A stretch of 64,000 nucleotides of DNA, from NCBI GenBank assembly GCA_964036665.1, contig OZ038530.1, positions 8,446,501 through 8,510,500 on the forward strand. The letters are read 5' to 3'. Source of the DNA: Gordius sp. MW1. Taxonomy: Eukaryota > Nematomorpha > Gordioida > Gordea > Gordiidae. The position numbers and the translations under genes are program-made. This document shows, one piece after another, positions 48,669 through 60,968 of the stretch; positions within the stretch are counted from its first letter, which is position 1, and each line of letters opens with the position of its first letter. The notes below the pieces were generated by a model, which made no database searches, had not been told where the DNA came from, and saw only the letters and a list, made by a program, of their open reading frames with translations.

Positions 48669-49150
48669 TTAACATATCTTGCATATTTTTATGTACCACA
48701 TGCACATATAAAGCCAATGATTTTCCAAAAAATAGTTTGGACACCATTTTTTCCCCTTTATTAGGTATATCCCATCAAAAGTTTGATAAATTAATATTAA
48801 TAACAAATTCCTGAATTTTGTAGGCAATAACGCATCAAAACTTGCAAGGGACAAAAATCCCCAAAAAATTCCTTTTGGTGTACCATTGGATTCAACAAAA
48901 TGTACACAAACGCTAAGTTGTTCTGTGCATCTCACATCTCTAATTTCATCTAAAATTCTTAAGTAAAATTTTGATTCATTTAATTTTGACAGAATTTTTA
49001 AGGTTCATTTAGTCGTTTCATTTATTAGTTCATTTTAGGTGGTGTAAGGGGGGGGGGGGTTGTGCAAATATATCTATAATATCATCAGGGGTAATAACTT
49101 CTAAATACTCTTTTCGAACGAATTTTAATTTCATAATTAATTTTTTTTAT
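48669..49150 (-). pseudogene. hAT (DUF4371) transposase N-terminal relic, opposite strand
   Basis: The minus-strand frame contains LDEIRDVRCTEQLSVCVHFV, FWGFLSLASFDA and QTFDGIYLIKGK, matching the DE--D-S-TEQ-S-C-RFV and Q-YDGA--M-G blocks that precede the pieces found on the plus strand. Its orientation is opposite to the C-terminal relic in the same element. Confidence 0.8.
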
Positions 49151-49607
49151 ATTTTATGTTATAATTACATGTTCTCATTGTTTTCATGATATAAATGCTG
49201 CCTGAAAATTCTGCCAATATTGCATATGTAAAATTAAAATTTGTTTTATATATGGCCAGATTTTTTGGGATTGTGGCAATAAAATATTTTTATAAAAACG
49301 TTGTATAGTTTTTTTACTATTTGTATTATTTTTTAAAATGTCAACGATTTCTTATCAATATCCCCGTTCCACTTTGTGCCTTTACAATTCCTTTATACAA
49401 AAACTTATTATACCAAGTGAAATTTTCTATATTGTATCAATCAACTACATTACTTTGTTTTATTAATCAATAAATTTATTTTATGCCCTATAAACATGAG
49501 GGTCTAAGACATACCAGTGTGATGTTATTAGAAAAAACACACAAAGTAGTAGCGGAATTTTAAGTTTGTCCAACGTTTATGAGAGAAAAAATTTTCATTT
49601 GCGTTTG

Positions 49608-49730
49608 ACCCATGGTCGTAACCAGGTTTTGGATTGGGGGGGGGGGGCAAAACATAATTTTTTTAATTTTTAAGGTTTTAGTAGTTAAATTTTTTTTGTC
49701 ACCCCCCCCCCCCCCCATGGCTTGACCAGC
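49608..49730. mobile_element. Decayed MITE with G- and C-runs
   Basis: CCATGGTCGTAACCAGG at left, CATGGCTTGACCAG at right, with G- and C-runs between. Located just inside the right end of the nested hAT. Confidence 0.4.
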
Positions 49731-51759
49731 TCAGCCCCCCCCCCCTTAAGGCAAAAAGGCTAGCTACGCCACTGTGTGCGCGTATGCTCCCCAAATTGAA
49801 TCTATGGAATCAGAGAAAGGCATATTCTTTGATTCATTGGAAAAGGAAATACAAAAGAAAAAAGAAGGTGAAAAATTTCTCTAAGTATTTCAAGCTTACG
49901 ACATGGCGATCGTTAACACCTATTTTCAAAAACGGGAAGATCATATTGTGACTTATTGAAGTGGGAAACATTTTAGTCAAATATCTGCTCATACGGCGAA
50001 AGGACTTATGGAGTATCGAGGATTGCAGACCGGGAGAAGAAATCGCCAGGCAACATCGTCCCCTTGTTATGGATCTTGACAGAAAAGTATTTCCCGAAAG
50101 ATGAAGGTCTATGAACCTCGGATTCAATCCGAAAGGCTAAAGGATCCGTCAACGAACGAAGAATACCATTAAAAAGCCTTCTCACTCTTGGGTGCAAACA
50201 AGTTGCAAAGGGACATAGACGACGATTGGGAGACGCTAAATTAGGACCTAAAAGAAACAGCGATTCGAGTTATAGGACGACCAAAGGAGGCAAAGCTATG
50301 GATAGGGAACTATGTTGGTGGGATCAATCGGTTAGGAAATCCATCCAAAGAAAGAAAAATCTATATAGACGGTGGCATAAATCAAAAAAGTCGGAGGATT
50401 ATCAAGAGTTTAAGGAGGCAAAGAGGACCGCAAAAAAGGTCGTTGCAATAGCGAAGAATACCGCATACACCGAGATGGCAAACAAACTGGACCATAAAGG
50501 GAGCGATAGGCTTATGTACAAATTGGCCAAGATAAGGGAGAAGAAAAGTCGCGATGTTGGAGTTCTTTAAATTGTCAAAAACAAGGGTCGAACCTTATTC
50601 AAGCCGAAGGGAGTGATGGAAAGGTTTTTTAAGGAACTTATGAATAGTGCAAATGACAAAGATTCCCTTCCCGATATTGAGCCATACATAAATATGATCG
50701 AAGTCTTTCAGGAGGATGAAGCTAGGACACAAATGAACAAGATGCAAAAAGGAAAAGCTAATGGCCCAGATGGAACACCTATGGAAGCATTGCTCGGATG
50801 CCATGAAGAAGAGTCATGACCATGACGAACCTCTTTAACAAGATATTGATAGAAGAGCAAATTCCTAATCTATGGAGAACAAGCACGATTATACCCTTAT
50901 TTAAAGGCAAAGGAGACACTAAGGACTGTGGCAATTACGGAGGTATTAAACTAACTTACCATTCCTTGAAGCTTATGGAGAATCTTACTAACAAGGCTGA
51001 AAAACGAGGTGAAAATATCGGCTAAATTGGATTTGTGGCCAGCAAATCCACAATCGATCCAATCTTCGCACTAAGACATATGATGGATAAATATGGTGAA
51101 AAGAAAGAGACCTAGATATGGTCTTTATCGACTTGGAGTAAGCTTATGACGCGGTCCCTCGCGATTTAATATGGACACATATATACGGCTTATGAAAAAT
51201 ATGTATAAACCCTCAAAATTTGCTTTAAACGATTGTTGGTTGGAGACTCTAAACCTTTTCGGGGTGAAATTGGATAGCATCAATGATCTGCTAGCCTTTT
51301 TTAATATAATGGACACGATAACGAGTGACATTCAAAAGCCATCGCCATGGTGTGTGCTATAGGCCGATGATATAGTAGTTTGCGAAGAAAAAAAGGAGAA
51401 GTATTAGAAGAAGCAGAAAAGTGGTCAAAACGCTTAGCTGGATATGGTTTAACTCACAGACACTTCATCGTTGGATGACCATCTAAAGTACCCCAAGTAG
51501 ACAGGTATATATACATCGGCTCGATGCTACACCAAGAGGAAGGTTGCGCAACAGAAGTCAGTGCCCGGATTCAAAAAGAATGGCATAAATGGCGAAGTAT
51601 ATCCGGTGTAATGTGCGACAAGAAAATGCCAATATGGTCGAAGAGCAAAGCTTACAAATCCATCGTAAGACCGATGTTACTCTATGGAAGTGAAACATGG
51701 GCATTAAACACTCCGGAAGAAAAGCTATTACAAGCCACAGAGATGAGAATGATACCGTG

Positions 51760-52140
51760 GGGTAGTGGTGTTAATATGCTTAAATGCTAAAACCATAACC
51801 TATGGTAGTAGCATACATCTCGCCCATTACCATCAGCATAACGAGCACATTAGCACGGCAAATTAAAGTTGCCATGGTTGCTGGTTGAGAGAGATGTAAC
51901 TAACGGGCATTTAGCAGGTTGGATTGATATAAACCGTGGTATCGAGCAAATTAAAAATATATTATAAAAAACTTTGCCCCCCTCCCTTTTTTGTCCCGTA
52001 GGTTTGCCCCCCCCCCCTTCACCCCCCTTATTTTTTACCCTCTTTCTTAACCGGGGGGGGGGGGTGATTGACCCTCCTCTTTTATTTTTTACCCTCCTTT
52101 TCACAGGGGCCCGGTTGAGAAAGAGGATAAAAATAAAGGG
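51760..52140. repeat. Repeat shared with 6469, then G/C-run minisatellite
   Basis: 51760-51960 matches the repeat at 6469-6720 and cuts off the LINE tail. 51970-52140 has alternating C- and G-runs with TTTTTTACCCTCTTTC and TTGAGAAAGAGGATAAAA, the minisatellite unit of the fold-back element at 59821. Confidence 0.6.
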
Positions 52141-52324
52141 GGTTCCCCGGATGAGTCAATAAAGTTATGAAAACAAAAGAGATAAGTCAAGACATGACAC
52201 TCACCCGATATAGATGGACTTATTAAAACAAGCACATTGTGGTACCAAATAACTGATAAAGAAGAGAAGAGAAACTAATAAAAATAATTATTATTAATTA
52301 AATAAGATACATTAATTTATTGCT

Positions 52325-52438
52325 TGGGAGGCCAAAGGGGCCAGGATTTTTCTCTTGGGGGGGGGGGGCTAAAATCCTTGATTTTGCTCTTGGGGGTCTT
52401 TGGGTCCCTTGCCCCCCACCCCCCTAGCTACGCTACTG
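52325..52438. mobile_element. Decayed MITE with CTAGCTACGCTACTG end
   Basis: The right end CCTAGCTACGCTACTG resembles the termini of the hAT at 47491-49774. The left end GGGGCCAGGATTTTT is degraded, and the G-rich interior is shared. Confidence 0.45.
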
Positions 52439-54439
52439 GGGATTAAACCAAATTTTGGTTAGTAACTGGGTTCATAAATACTAATTGATGCATATGAAAC
52501 ATATTTTGTTTATTCCAAAATTTCGAAAACTGTTTTCAAATTTCAAAACAACCTTTTAAAAATTGTATATATGTCTATAAATTTGCAGCAAATGTGTAAA
52601 AATGGCGGGGTCATCCTATGACGAAAATATTGAATTATGTCATCGGGCTTTTTCAATCGAAAACAATAAACTATTCTTAATTTTTGATTTCAAACATGCG
52701 ATAATTAGCATAATAATTTACTATATGCTTTTTATTAAAATTTAACATGCACATTTTCGATATCAACTCTGGAAAATATGTCATTCAATACTCAGATAGC
52801 TATTATCTGATTCTTACTAAATTTAAAAGCAAACTAAGCTTTTCGTTATTAGTTGTTCACTATGCAATAAAAATAAAGTTTTCTCTATATCAAACATCTA
52901 CAGCATGATTTAAAATTTCCAAATTTATAAGAAAACTTAGCTAGTGATTTAAATTGTTCTCTATGAAACTCAAAAATAAAGTCTGTGCCAAAATCTAGTA
53001 CGGCTAATATTTTGAGATATTTTAAAGTATTAGAGGTCTGCGTGCCCGACCTGGCGGCTGACCGACCATTTTTCCTATAGAAAAAATCACAACACGCATC
53101 TTTTCCACCTTAAACTTTATTTTATTTTTTAATCTTTTAGCTCGACCTAAATAATTCATTAAATATATAGCTGATGCCATAATGATTTGAAAATCTCCCC
53201 ATATACTTGATTCTACTAAAGACCTATACGGACATCATAATATTCAACGTCATGGTTTATAATAAATGGGGTATAAACGAGTAACGCTTGATAAAATATT
53301 TTGGCTTTTCAAGTGGTTTTGGAAGACCTATTTAATTTGTAAGCCGTCATTTTCTTAATATAATCATAGCTTACCCCATATTATAAAAAATAATTATAAA
53401 TCATCTATTCATGTTGTTGTTGGCATTAAAATGAATGTATCTTTTTGTTCGGTCTCTAGAGAATCGTAAGCGATTTTTTTAGAGTTATCCGGTCAATTGA
53501 AAAAAGAAAGGTCGATATGGTGGGTCGAATCGGGAAAATAATACAGATTTGAGGGCTGGATTTCGTTGTAAAAATTTTGCATTTGCAGATCTTTGTAAGT
53601 ATAAATTCATTATTAAAAGGAGAATACATCCAAAATAAAAAAGTGTTTCAAGAAAATCGAGAATTTAAGCACGCCAAGTAAAATGTATTATTATTTTATG
53701 TATAGAAAATGTTTAAAGAGAACTTTAAAGGAACTGGAATCCGTTTTATTCAAAAAAGCATGAAATTGGAACTAAATTCGTAACTTTTTAAAAGAGGATT
53801 AATTGAAAAGTTATTTTTTTATCCTCTATACGTAATTTTTTAATTAACAACTGTTAAGGTTGGATTGATAAAATGATTAGAGGGAATGGGAATTTGTTAT
53901 TTCGAACTGGAACTAGTTCCTTTTATAAGAACTTTAACAATTCTAGTGATGACACAGTTTAAATGTTAGTTTTTTCAAAATGTTATGGAAAAATGTTTAC
54001 ATTTTTGTGTAAGTACTTGCATTTAATTGTCAGAATTAGCCTTACTTATTAAAATTTTGCATAACATGACGATGTTTAAAGGGAAGTGGCTTGACTGCTT
54101 CGGGAACAGATTGCCTGGCATCCTTCTATAAATATTTGGCTGTTAGATTTATCTTCTTGCAAGATTTTTTTGGCCTGAGTCTTTTCCTATTATATATGTA
54201 CAAATACGGGCGTTTACCATGTAAAGAACCTTTTGGGATGGAATGAATTGGCAAGGTAATGCTCCTACTTAAGCTGAAATCTCTAAATGACGATTGCTGA
54301 GCAAATGAATAATTAAATGACTATCTATTATAGTGTTCCACATTTTATACACAGAATTAATACCTTTATCATTGATCAGTTTTGTCTATAATTTTCTGCT
54401 AGAATCCATCACGGTTTGATAATTAAATTGCCCGCTAGG
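52439..54439. other. AT-rich non-coding sequence
   Basis: No gene recognised. A GCCCGG-type left end (AGAGGTCTGCGTGCCCGACC) stands at about 53031. Confidence 0.45.
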
Positions 54440-54781
54440 GCCAGCCTAAACCCTATAATTGCCCAATTCACTAACGCTGTCCCAACTGCCGGGCCCAAAA
54501 TGACGATTTAAATTTCTAGCATCAATTTTGTTAAAATTTAATTCTAGAATTTTAATAAATAAAAAAGTGAAGGCTATATAAAAGATTTCATTATTATGGT
54601 ACCCGCCCAGGCTTAATTGAAAATCTTTACGACAATTGCCTGCCCAGCCTCTAGGCCATGGGCCCAACAGCGGCCGGACTTTTTGGTTGTTTAATTTTAA
54701 TTTTTAATTACAAATAAAATGTCAAAAAAATAGCAGCTTCCCCCCCCCCCCCCTTTTTGAGAGAATCCAGGCTACGCGCAT
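54440..54781. mobile_element. GCCCGG-type element fragments and a MITE right end
   Basis: 54430-54500 and 54600-54680 carry CCGGGCCC/GCCCGCCCAGG words in mirrored positions. 54738-54781 is a C-run followed by AATCCAGGCTACGCGCATGG, a right end of the GTAGCC MITE group. Confidence 0.4.
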
Positions 54782-55534
54782 GGCCTGGTCCACATAAACT
54801 CGTTCAATCTGGCCAATTATATAATGATAGTATAACAAATATAATATTGCAACATTTTATATATTAACATTATCATGTAATGCGAGTTGTTTCCAAAAGG
54901 GCCCCTGCCGTCCACCTAACACTTATATTTTTTACAAGGTGTGATAATTGGCTTTTTAACCCACTTAATGTATAGTGCTTTATACTCTCGGCATCCTTCA
55001 TTAGTTTAAACACTTGTTTTGCTCCAAAATGCATTTGCCGTTTTAATTAAATTTATGTTGTTCAGCAATTAAGTAGGCAAAGGGCCTTGACATATTAGCA
55101 CCTTAATCCATTAAATATATATATTTTTTAATTTTATTTAAATGGTAAAAAAAAATTTTCTCGAAGATTATACTGATCAACAAAATATTGACTTATAAAA
55201 ACAACCGGAAAACGGTATGCAGATCCTGTTAGAGTTTTTCATGGTGAACACAATATATTTTTAATTTTCCTCTTATATGTTAAGTTTTTGAAATAAATTG
55301 CTGTCTAAGTTGCCAAAAACAGAAATGCGTTTTTTCGTCAATAACTTGCAAATTAATTAATAATATTTTAATTTAAAATATTTTATTTATAAATAAAGGG
55401 GAGAGGAATTTATTTAAAAAAATTTCAACATAAATTCAAAATTAACTTATCTCTATCTCTTTAGGTTGACAAATTGCCCCAGACTTAAGATCGTTGTCCC
55501 TTCCCTTTAACACAATGTGTGTCAATGTTTATCT

Positions 55535-56250
55535 ACTACTACAAAATACCTGAACGGCCCGGCTCGTGAGTCGGGCTTTTGATTTAAAATGAAACAACGG
55601 GCCGGGCCTGGACGGGCCGTGATATGATCTAACGGGCTTGGGCCGGACCTAGATTTACGGCCTAGATATACGTAAGGGCTGCTAAAAGATCGGTGCAAGA
55701 TCAATTAGATATTTATTTGTAAGTATATAATCATTTATTATTTTTATAAAAATAATTTATGAAGGTGAGTTTGTTGTTTATAGAGTAAACAAAGGTCTGT
55801 CTTTATAATTGAAGTGATCCCGATTCACCTTGTCTCTATTATTTTCTGATCACAATTGAAATTTTTTCTTCTAATATATATCATCGTAGCAATAAAACTT
55901 TAAATATAAGATAGGTAAATATTTCAAAAAGCTTTTTATTTTAAACCATTATGTAAAATTTATTTTATAAAATTAGATTTTTCGGTTTAAAGCTTATTAG
56001 CTGAATAAATTGAAGCAAGTGAAAATAAATTAATTAATCCTATCTTATTCTAGTCGTAAATTAAAAATGATAACAATCGTGAAATAATTTTATAAGTTAA
56101 ATACGCCTAAAATCTTTCATTTACAAAATCGGACCGGGCTCTGTCCAAAAATAATTAAGGCATTTTGGACTCGGTTTGGGCAAATTAAAAAATATTAAGT
56201 CGGGCTTGGGCCGAAAAAATTTATCTTGCAGGGTTCTACTCCTACCTTTC
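55535..56250. mobile_element. GCCCGG-rich element
   Basis: ACCTGAACGGCCCGGCTCGT at left and TCGGGCTTGGGCCG...CTTGCAGGGTTCTA at right, with an AT-rich middle. Same composition pattern as 58542-59643. Confidence 0.5.
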
Positions 56251-56354
56251 TAAATTAATGTTAATGTTTTATTTCTGATATAATTAATAATTCAAATTAT
56301 TTAACCTAATTTTTCAGATGACAACTTTTGATTAGAAAAGGTTAAGGTACTTTA

Positions 56355-56470
56355 AACCAGGGGTTTGTCCCGAACCCGGTAAAACCCGATGTTTTCAGAA
56401 CCCGAACCCATTTTTAAAATACCCTTAAAACCCGAATCCGGTGAATTCAAAAGGGTTCGGGTTTTTAATT
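56355..56470. repeat. Short AACCCGAACCC-rich block
   Basis: Words such as CCCGAACCCGGTAAAACCCG recur and are answered by GGGTTCGGGTTTTTA at the right, forming a loose inverted repeat. Confidence 0.4.
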
Positions 56471-56614
56471 CAAAAATAAATTGTGAATTGAATATCTCAG
56501 TTTTCTCAATCATGACAATGTAACGAAAAACATACGATAGTAATTTCAATATTTTTATATTTCCGGGATTTTTCATTCTTAAATCGATACTAATTATCTC
56601 AAGAATTATTTGTA

Positions 56615-57830
56615 AGTATTATTAATTGCTATGCAATTTATGGGCTCGTTTTTTGTTGTCCATTGTCCGTCCACCAAGTTATTTGCCCCAGCTTTCTGAC
56701 CTGGAGGTTCGAGTTCAAGCCCTGGAGAGGACAAATTTTTTTTTAAATTAAATTAATATTTTGTTCTTGTTAATATCATTGTTAATATGACTTTTTAACC
56801 GTTCGCTGGCTCCTGACCAATGAAAAAAATGACCATTAGCTTCCGTTTTTGAATTGGTATATTAGGTTAACATTGATAATTACCCTATGCCCTCCCCTAC
56901 AAGGGCCTATGCCTTTACTGATATGGGTCCCTGTCAGAGATCAGATTGCCCGGCCCGGCCCGCTGCCCGAACAGGCCCGGCCCGGCCCGTGGGCCGGGTC
57001 GGGCAACTGTCCTAAATTTTTATTTTCGGGCGGGCTCGGGCGGGCACGAAGAAGATAGGATTCGGGCAATTTGAGCTTAATGAGATTTTTTAGATGTATT
57101 TTTTTGTTACTTTTCATTAAATTGCATATGAAAATGCTAAAAAATCGCCATCCGTCCCCAAGTCATTTTTTACAATTTTTGCCAGAACCCCTTTATTTTC
57201 ATCAAGTCCCTAGTTAGGTTATGGAAAGGATTAAAATATTTATATTTATGCAGCCCTTCCATTGTTCGTAATTCGCATGTGCCGTCTATACATAGTACTA
57301 AATCGTCACGCCCAAATTGATACAACGCCTGAAAGTGTTAAATTTCATTCTAATATCATTTAATCTTTTAACAAATGATTTAACAAGGCTTCTTCAATTC
57401 GCCTTTATTATTCCCTTATCACTCATCGCTAAGCTCAAATATTTTAGAAAGACTAAATACTACGTTTTTTGACCAATTAGGATTAAAATTAAAGTACAAA
57501 AGTTTCATTTGAAAAGATCATTCGACTTTTAGATATTGAAAGAATTTTAGGTCGCAAAATTTCGGGCCTAACACAGGCAATTTAATATTTCGGGCCGGGC
57601 ATTTCGGGCAGCATTAATGTTTCGGGCGGGCTCGGGCGGACACCAGAAGGGTTCGGGCGGGCAATTAGGTTAGTGAATTAAACCGGGCCGGGTTCGGGCA
57701 GAAAATTCCTAACAAATCTGACCTCTGGTCCCTGTGCCCCTACTAAAGCCTATGCCTCTACTGATGTGGGTTCGAATCCCGGCGAGGGCAAATTCTTAAT
57801 TGCTGGTTCGAATCCCATGCAATGAAAAAT
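56615..57830 (+). repeat. Copy of the 10.8-kb tRNA-like repeat, interrupted
   Basis: 56622-56934 repeats the head and body of the array unit (GCTATGCAATTTATGGGCTC, GTTCAAGCCCTGGAGAGGAC, CCCTCCCCTACAAGGGCCTA). The unit resumes at 57728 with CCTACTAAAGCCTATGCCTC and GGGTTCGAATCCCGGCGAGG, ending in a second TTCGAATCCCATGCAATG. The gap is filled by the hAT MITE at 56935-57727. Confidence 0.85.
56927..57735. mobile_element. GCCCGG-rich hAT MITE with perfect 8-bp duplication
   Basis: The element proper is 56935-57727 (793 bp): CAGAGATCAGATTGCCCGG at left, AAATCTGACCTCTG at right. GTCCCTGT at 56927-56934 recurs at 57728-57735. Reference copy for the family also seen at 155, 16310 and 17835. Confidence 0.93.
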
Positions 57831-58059
57831 TTAATAAGATAGCCGCGTAATACTCAATTATACGTTAATAAATATATGAACTTTGGCAATAAAATTTCTA
57901 CGTGTTGATAAGTGACACATGATTAAATTCTTATATCTTTTCATTCAAATCGACGAGAAAGAGCTGTTATAATGTATATATAAGAACCTTTGCCAGAAGA
58001 CGACATAACAATATTAATAAAATAACAATTGTTTCTGAAAGTCTCATATCAAGAATTTT

Positions 58060-58480
58060 TAAACTTTTGTCATTAAAACAACCTCAATCATTCATACATT
58101 GCATTAAGATACCCATTTTGCACTGGAGCGATCATTCGTCTTATGATCGAGCTCTGTGTACACGGCTCCAGCGTATCAAGCTTGTTCTCTGGACTTGTAA
58201 CATAGATATGCAAGCGCTCTTCATATCGGCCTCCTCTTGTGAAACATCACACGGGAATGCTCCGCCAATATCTTTAAACCGGCTCGAGGTTAGTTTCGTG
58301 AGACAACTATCATCGATCGAGCCTTTAATTGGGCATATCCTGTGACGGAGTGCTTTTCCATGTACACCGCTTTCCGGTTATCGACTTTAAGGCCAAAGTC
58401 TATATTTCCGATTCTTTAAATACTTATTTGGTCTCCTCACATAATACTATATCACACGTATTGTTGTCATTTAGCGCGTC
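58060..58480 (-). pseudogene. Possible LINE reverse-transcriptase fragment
   Basis: Minus-strand frames read DFGLKVDNRKAVYM and, shifted, RFKDIGGAFPCDVSQEEADM. These resemble the GLKIN--KT-YM and FKYLG blocks between the RT core and tail of LINE polymerases. Stops break both frames. Similarity is limited. Confidence 0.35.
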
Positions 58481-58541
58481 TTATTAGCCCTACGCTGTTG
58501 AAAGGAGTAAACAGACTTAGTACCATCACCATCAAAAAAAG

Positions 58542-59643
58542 TCGAGATCTGCACGGGCAGGCCCGGCCCGCGGACGGTCCTAAAAGCCCATCCCGCGGGC
58601 GGGTACCGACGGGCTTTGTATCATAAAAATTTCCACGGGCCGGGTGCGGACCGGCTTAACAATTAATGGAACGGGCTCGGGCGGGCCTGAGATTTTTTTA
58701 ACGGGCTTAAACGGGCCTGGCGTTTTATAAACGGGCTAGAGATTATATAAACGGTCATGGGTTGCAAGGGTTCTTAAAAGTCAGACAATTATTTTAATTA
58801 AATATATAGATTAATATATTGCTCCTTTTTTATCTTCTAATTTTTGTATATCCTGTAGCATTCATTCCTTTTCCAACCGCTAAATTTGACTCTAAATCAT
58901 TTTTATTCTATTTGCTATAGATTTTCGTTTACATAATTTTACATTATACCTTCGTAGTTCGTATATTCTTTTATTAGTAAGTTCAATTACTTAGTTACTT
59001 ACAATGCACCAAAATTAAAATTTTTGTTTAAATTTTTCCACAAATTTTACTGGTATAATCATTAGGGCCATATAATTTAATAAATATTTTTGAATTAATC
59101 TAAAACTTAGGTGTATTAACTGATATAAATTAATCAAATTAATGTAAACTGCTTATTGATAGTTTAATATTCTCATATAATTTTATTAAAGTATTTTAAT
59201 TTAAAGGTAATATTCTAACTTCTTAGGTGTATTAACTTAAATTAATCAAATAAAAGTAAGAAAGTGAAATATTCTCATGTAATTTTTTAAAGTACTTAAA
59301 TGGTAGTACTATATTAAAATTTTTAAGGTGTATTATCTGCAGAAATAATTGATAATTTATTATATATACATGATAAATTTATGATGTTTTTTATAAATAT
59401 GTCAAAAAATAAAATGAAATTTTTGATGGGCCGGGCACGGAGTTCTTTAAAAAAATTTGAACGGGTTTTGGCGGGCCTGACGTTTTTCTAAACGGGTACG
59501 AACGGGTCTGAAAAATTTATGGACGGGCTCCAACGGGACAGTGTGAAAAAAAATACGGGCGGGCTTGGACGGGCCTTGAAGTTTTAAAAACGAATACGGG
59601 GGGGGGGGTCGACCTTTCAAAAACGGCCCGTTGCAGATCTCTA
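58542..59643. mobile_element. GCCCGG-rich element with AGATCTGC ends, 1.1 kb
   Basis: TCGAGATCTGCACGGGC at left and GGCCCGTTGCAGATCTCTA at right, with GGGC-rich ends and an AT-rich middle. The middle (59105-59340) has two to three copies of an approximately 110-base unit marked by AGGTGTATTAACT and ATATTCTCAT. No clear duplication. Confidence 0.75.
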
Positions 59644-59820
59644 AAAGGTCTACGGTGGGAAGCGCTTCCTTAGAGTGATAGATTTTTAATAATCCCCTCC
59701 CCTCTGGTCCTAAATCTTAGATAACATTATTTTGATAGCACCGCCACATGTGCCCTTTTTCTACCTCACTTCTGAAGCTTAGATTATTAAAACATGACTG
59801 CATAGAACTATAGTTTAAAT

Positions 59821-60620
59821 TGCTAACATGCTTCAACTCCAAACCCGAGCACGCACACTGAGCTGTTTAATATGCGCGTTAGCACAATGAGTGCTCGCTG
59901 CACTAGGCAGAACAGTAGCATATAAAAATGCTCGAGCAGCAGTCGAAACAGCAAAATCTGTTCCAGCATTTGGCAGATTAGATTGTCCGAACAGAAAGCA
60001 AATTTGCTACGAGTTATTAACTTTAAATATTTGCTCATATCATGAATAAATTAAGAACTTTGGCCCTCCCCCCCCCCGGGTCAGAAAGATGGTAAAAAAG
60101 GCCCCCTCCCTTCTCGTGTGAGAAAGAGGGTAAAAAAGGGAAAAGGCTAATACCCCCCCCCCGCCCCTGGGTGAAAAAGAAGGCCAAAAAGGGGGGGGGG
60201 GAGGAAATCACCCCCCCTTCTCGGGTGAAAAAATGGTTAAAAAAATTTGGGGGGGGGGGGCAAATCAGCCCCCTCCCCAGGTGAGAAAGTGGGTAAAAAG
60301 GGGAGGGGGGCAAACCAACGGGACAAAAAAAGGGGGGGGGGACAAAATTCTTAATTTATTTATGATATATAATATAAGCAAATATTTAAAGTTACTAACT
60401 CGTTTTAATTGCTTCAATTAAAGCTGCTATCTGCAATCTGCTCAACGCTTGAACAGATTTTGCTGTTTCGACTCGTTGCTCGGGCATTTTTATATGCTAC
60501 TGTTCTGCCCAATGCACCGAACACTCATCGTGCTAACGCTCATATTAAACAGCTCAATGTGCGTGCTCTAGCAAAGCACATAGTGAGCATTGCTCCCGCG
60601 AGCAATTTTAAGTGTCTTAA
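59821..60620. mobile_element. Fold-back element with a G/C-run minisatellite core
   Basis: The left arm (59821-60064) and right arm (about 60340-60615) are long inverted repeats. Shared words include GAGCTGTTTAATATG, GGCAGAACAGTAGCATATAA and AACAGCAAAATCTGTTC in the left and their complements in the right. The core holds about five units of roughly 55 bases built on GGGTGAGAAAGAGGGTAAAA with C- and G-runs. No coding capacity. Confidence 0.85.
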
Positions 60621-60854
60621 ACATTTATGCAACTATAAATACATTTAATTATTTATACAAAAGAAATTTTTTACTTTTTTGGTAAGGGCGGGGGGAAGGG
60701 AAGATCCGCTCCCCCATATACCCTACCTTTGCTATGCCACTAGATCAAGGTGAGGATTTTAGTCAAACCCTTAATATCCACCTGTAACTTGTTTGGGATA
60801 TTCTATTAAAATATCTTAATCGCAATAAAGATTGCATAAATTTTGGATTAATTA

Positions 60855-60968
60855 ATGGGCCCGAGACTGATGTGCATGGAAAAATTAAGGACGGGCTCGA
60901 GGGGACGGGGATTTTCGAAACGGGTACAGAAGGGCTAACTTTCTAAATCGGCCCGTCGCAGATCTCTG
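60855..60968. mobile_element. Right-end fragment of the AGATCTGC/GCCCGG family
   Basis: AAGGACGGGCTCGAGGGGAC, AACGGGTACAGAAGGGCTA and the terminus GGCCCGTCGCAGATCTCTG match the right end of 58542-59643 and 26700-26876. Confidence 0.75.

Larger units (their letters stand above)
47483..49782. mobile_element. hAT element nested in the LINE, 8-bp duplication
   Basis: The element proper is 47491-49774. CAATGGCGTAGCTAG at left matches the inverted right end CAGTGGCGTAGCTAG with one difference. TGTGCGCG at 47483-47490 recurs at 49775-49782. Removing the element and one duplication restores LINE endonuclease order, which proves the insertion. The interior holds decayed transposase and smaller MITEs. 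Confidence 0.93.
47185..51790 (+). mobile_element. RTE-like LINE, degenerate, split by a nested hAT element
   Basis: Endonuclease and reverse-transcriptase blocks run in order on the plus strand, in many broken frames. The endonuclease start (MRITCWNVATLTGRGR, GVGIVLSESFKEKVG) sits before 47490, and its continuation (APQIESMESEKG, MAIVNTYFQKREDHIV) follows 49783. Then come ELCWWDQSVRKSIQRKK and KMQKGKANGPDGTP, the RT blocks NLFNKILIEEQIPNLWRTST and YADDIVVCEE, and the tail KAYKSIVRPMLLYGSETWAL. Stops and frameshifts throughout make it a dead copy. The lead-in at 46916-47143 may be its 5' part. Confidence 0.85.

Noticed and set aside
60035..60421. Frames rich in Gly/Pro/Phe on both strands
   Set aside because: They are translations of G- and C-runs in the minisatellite core.
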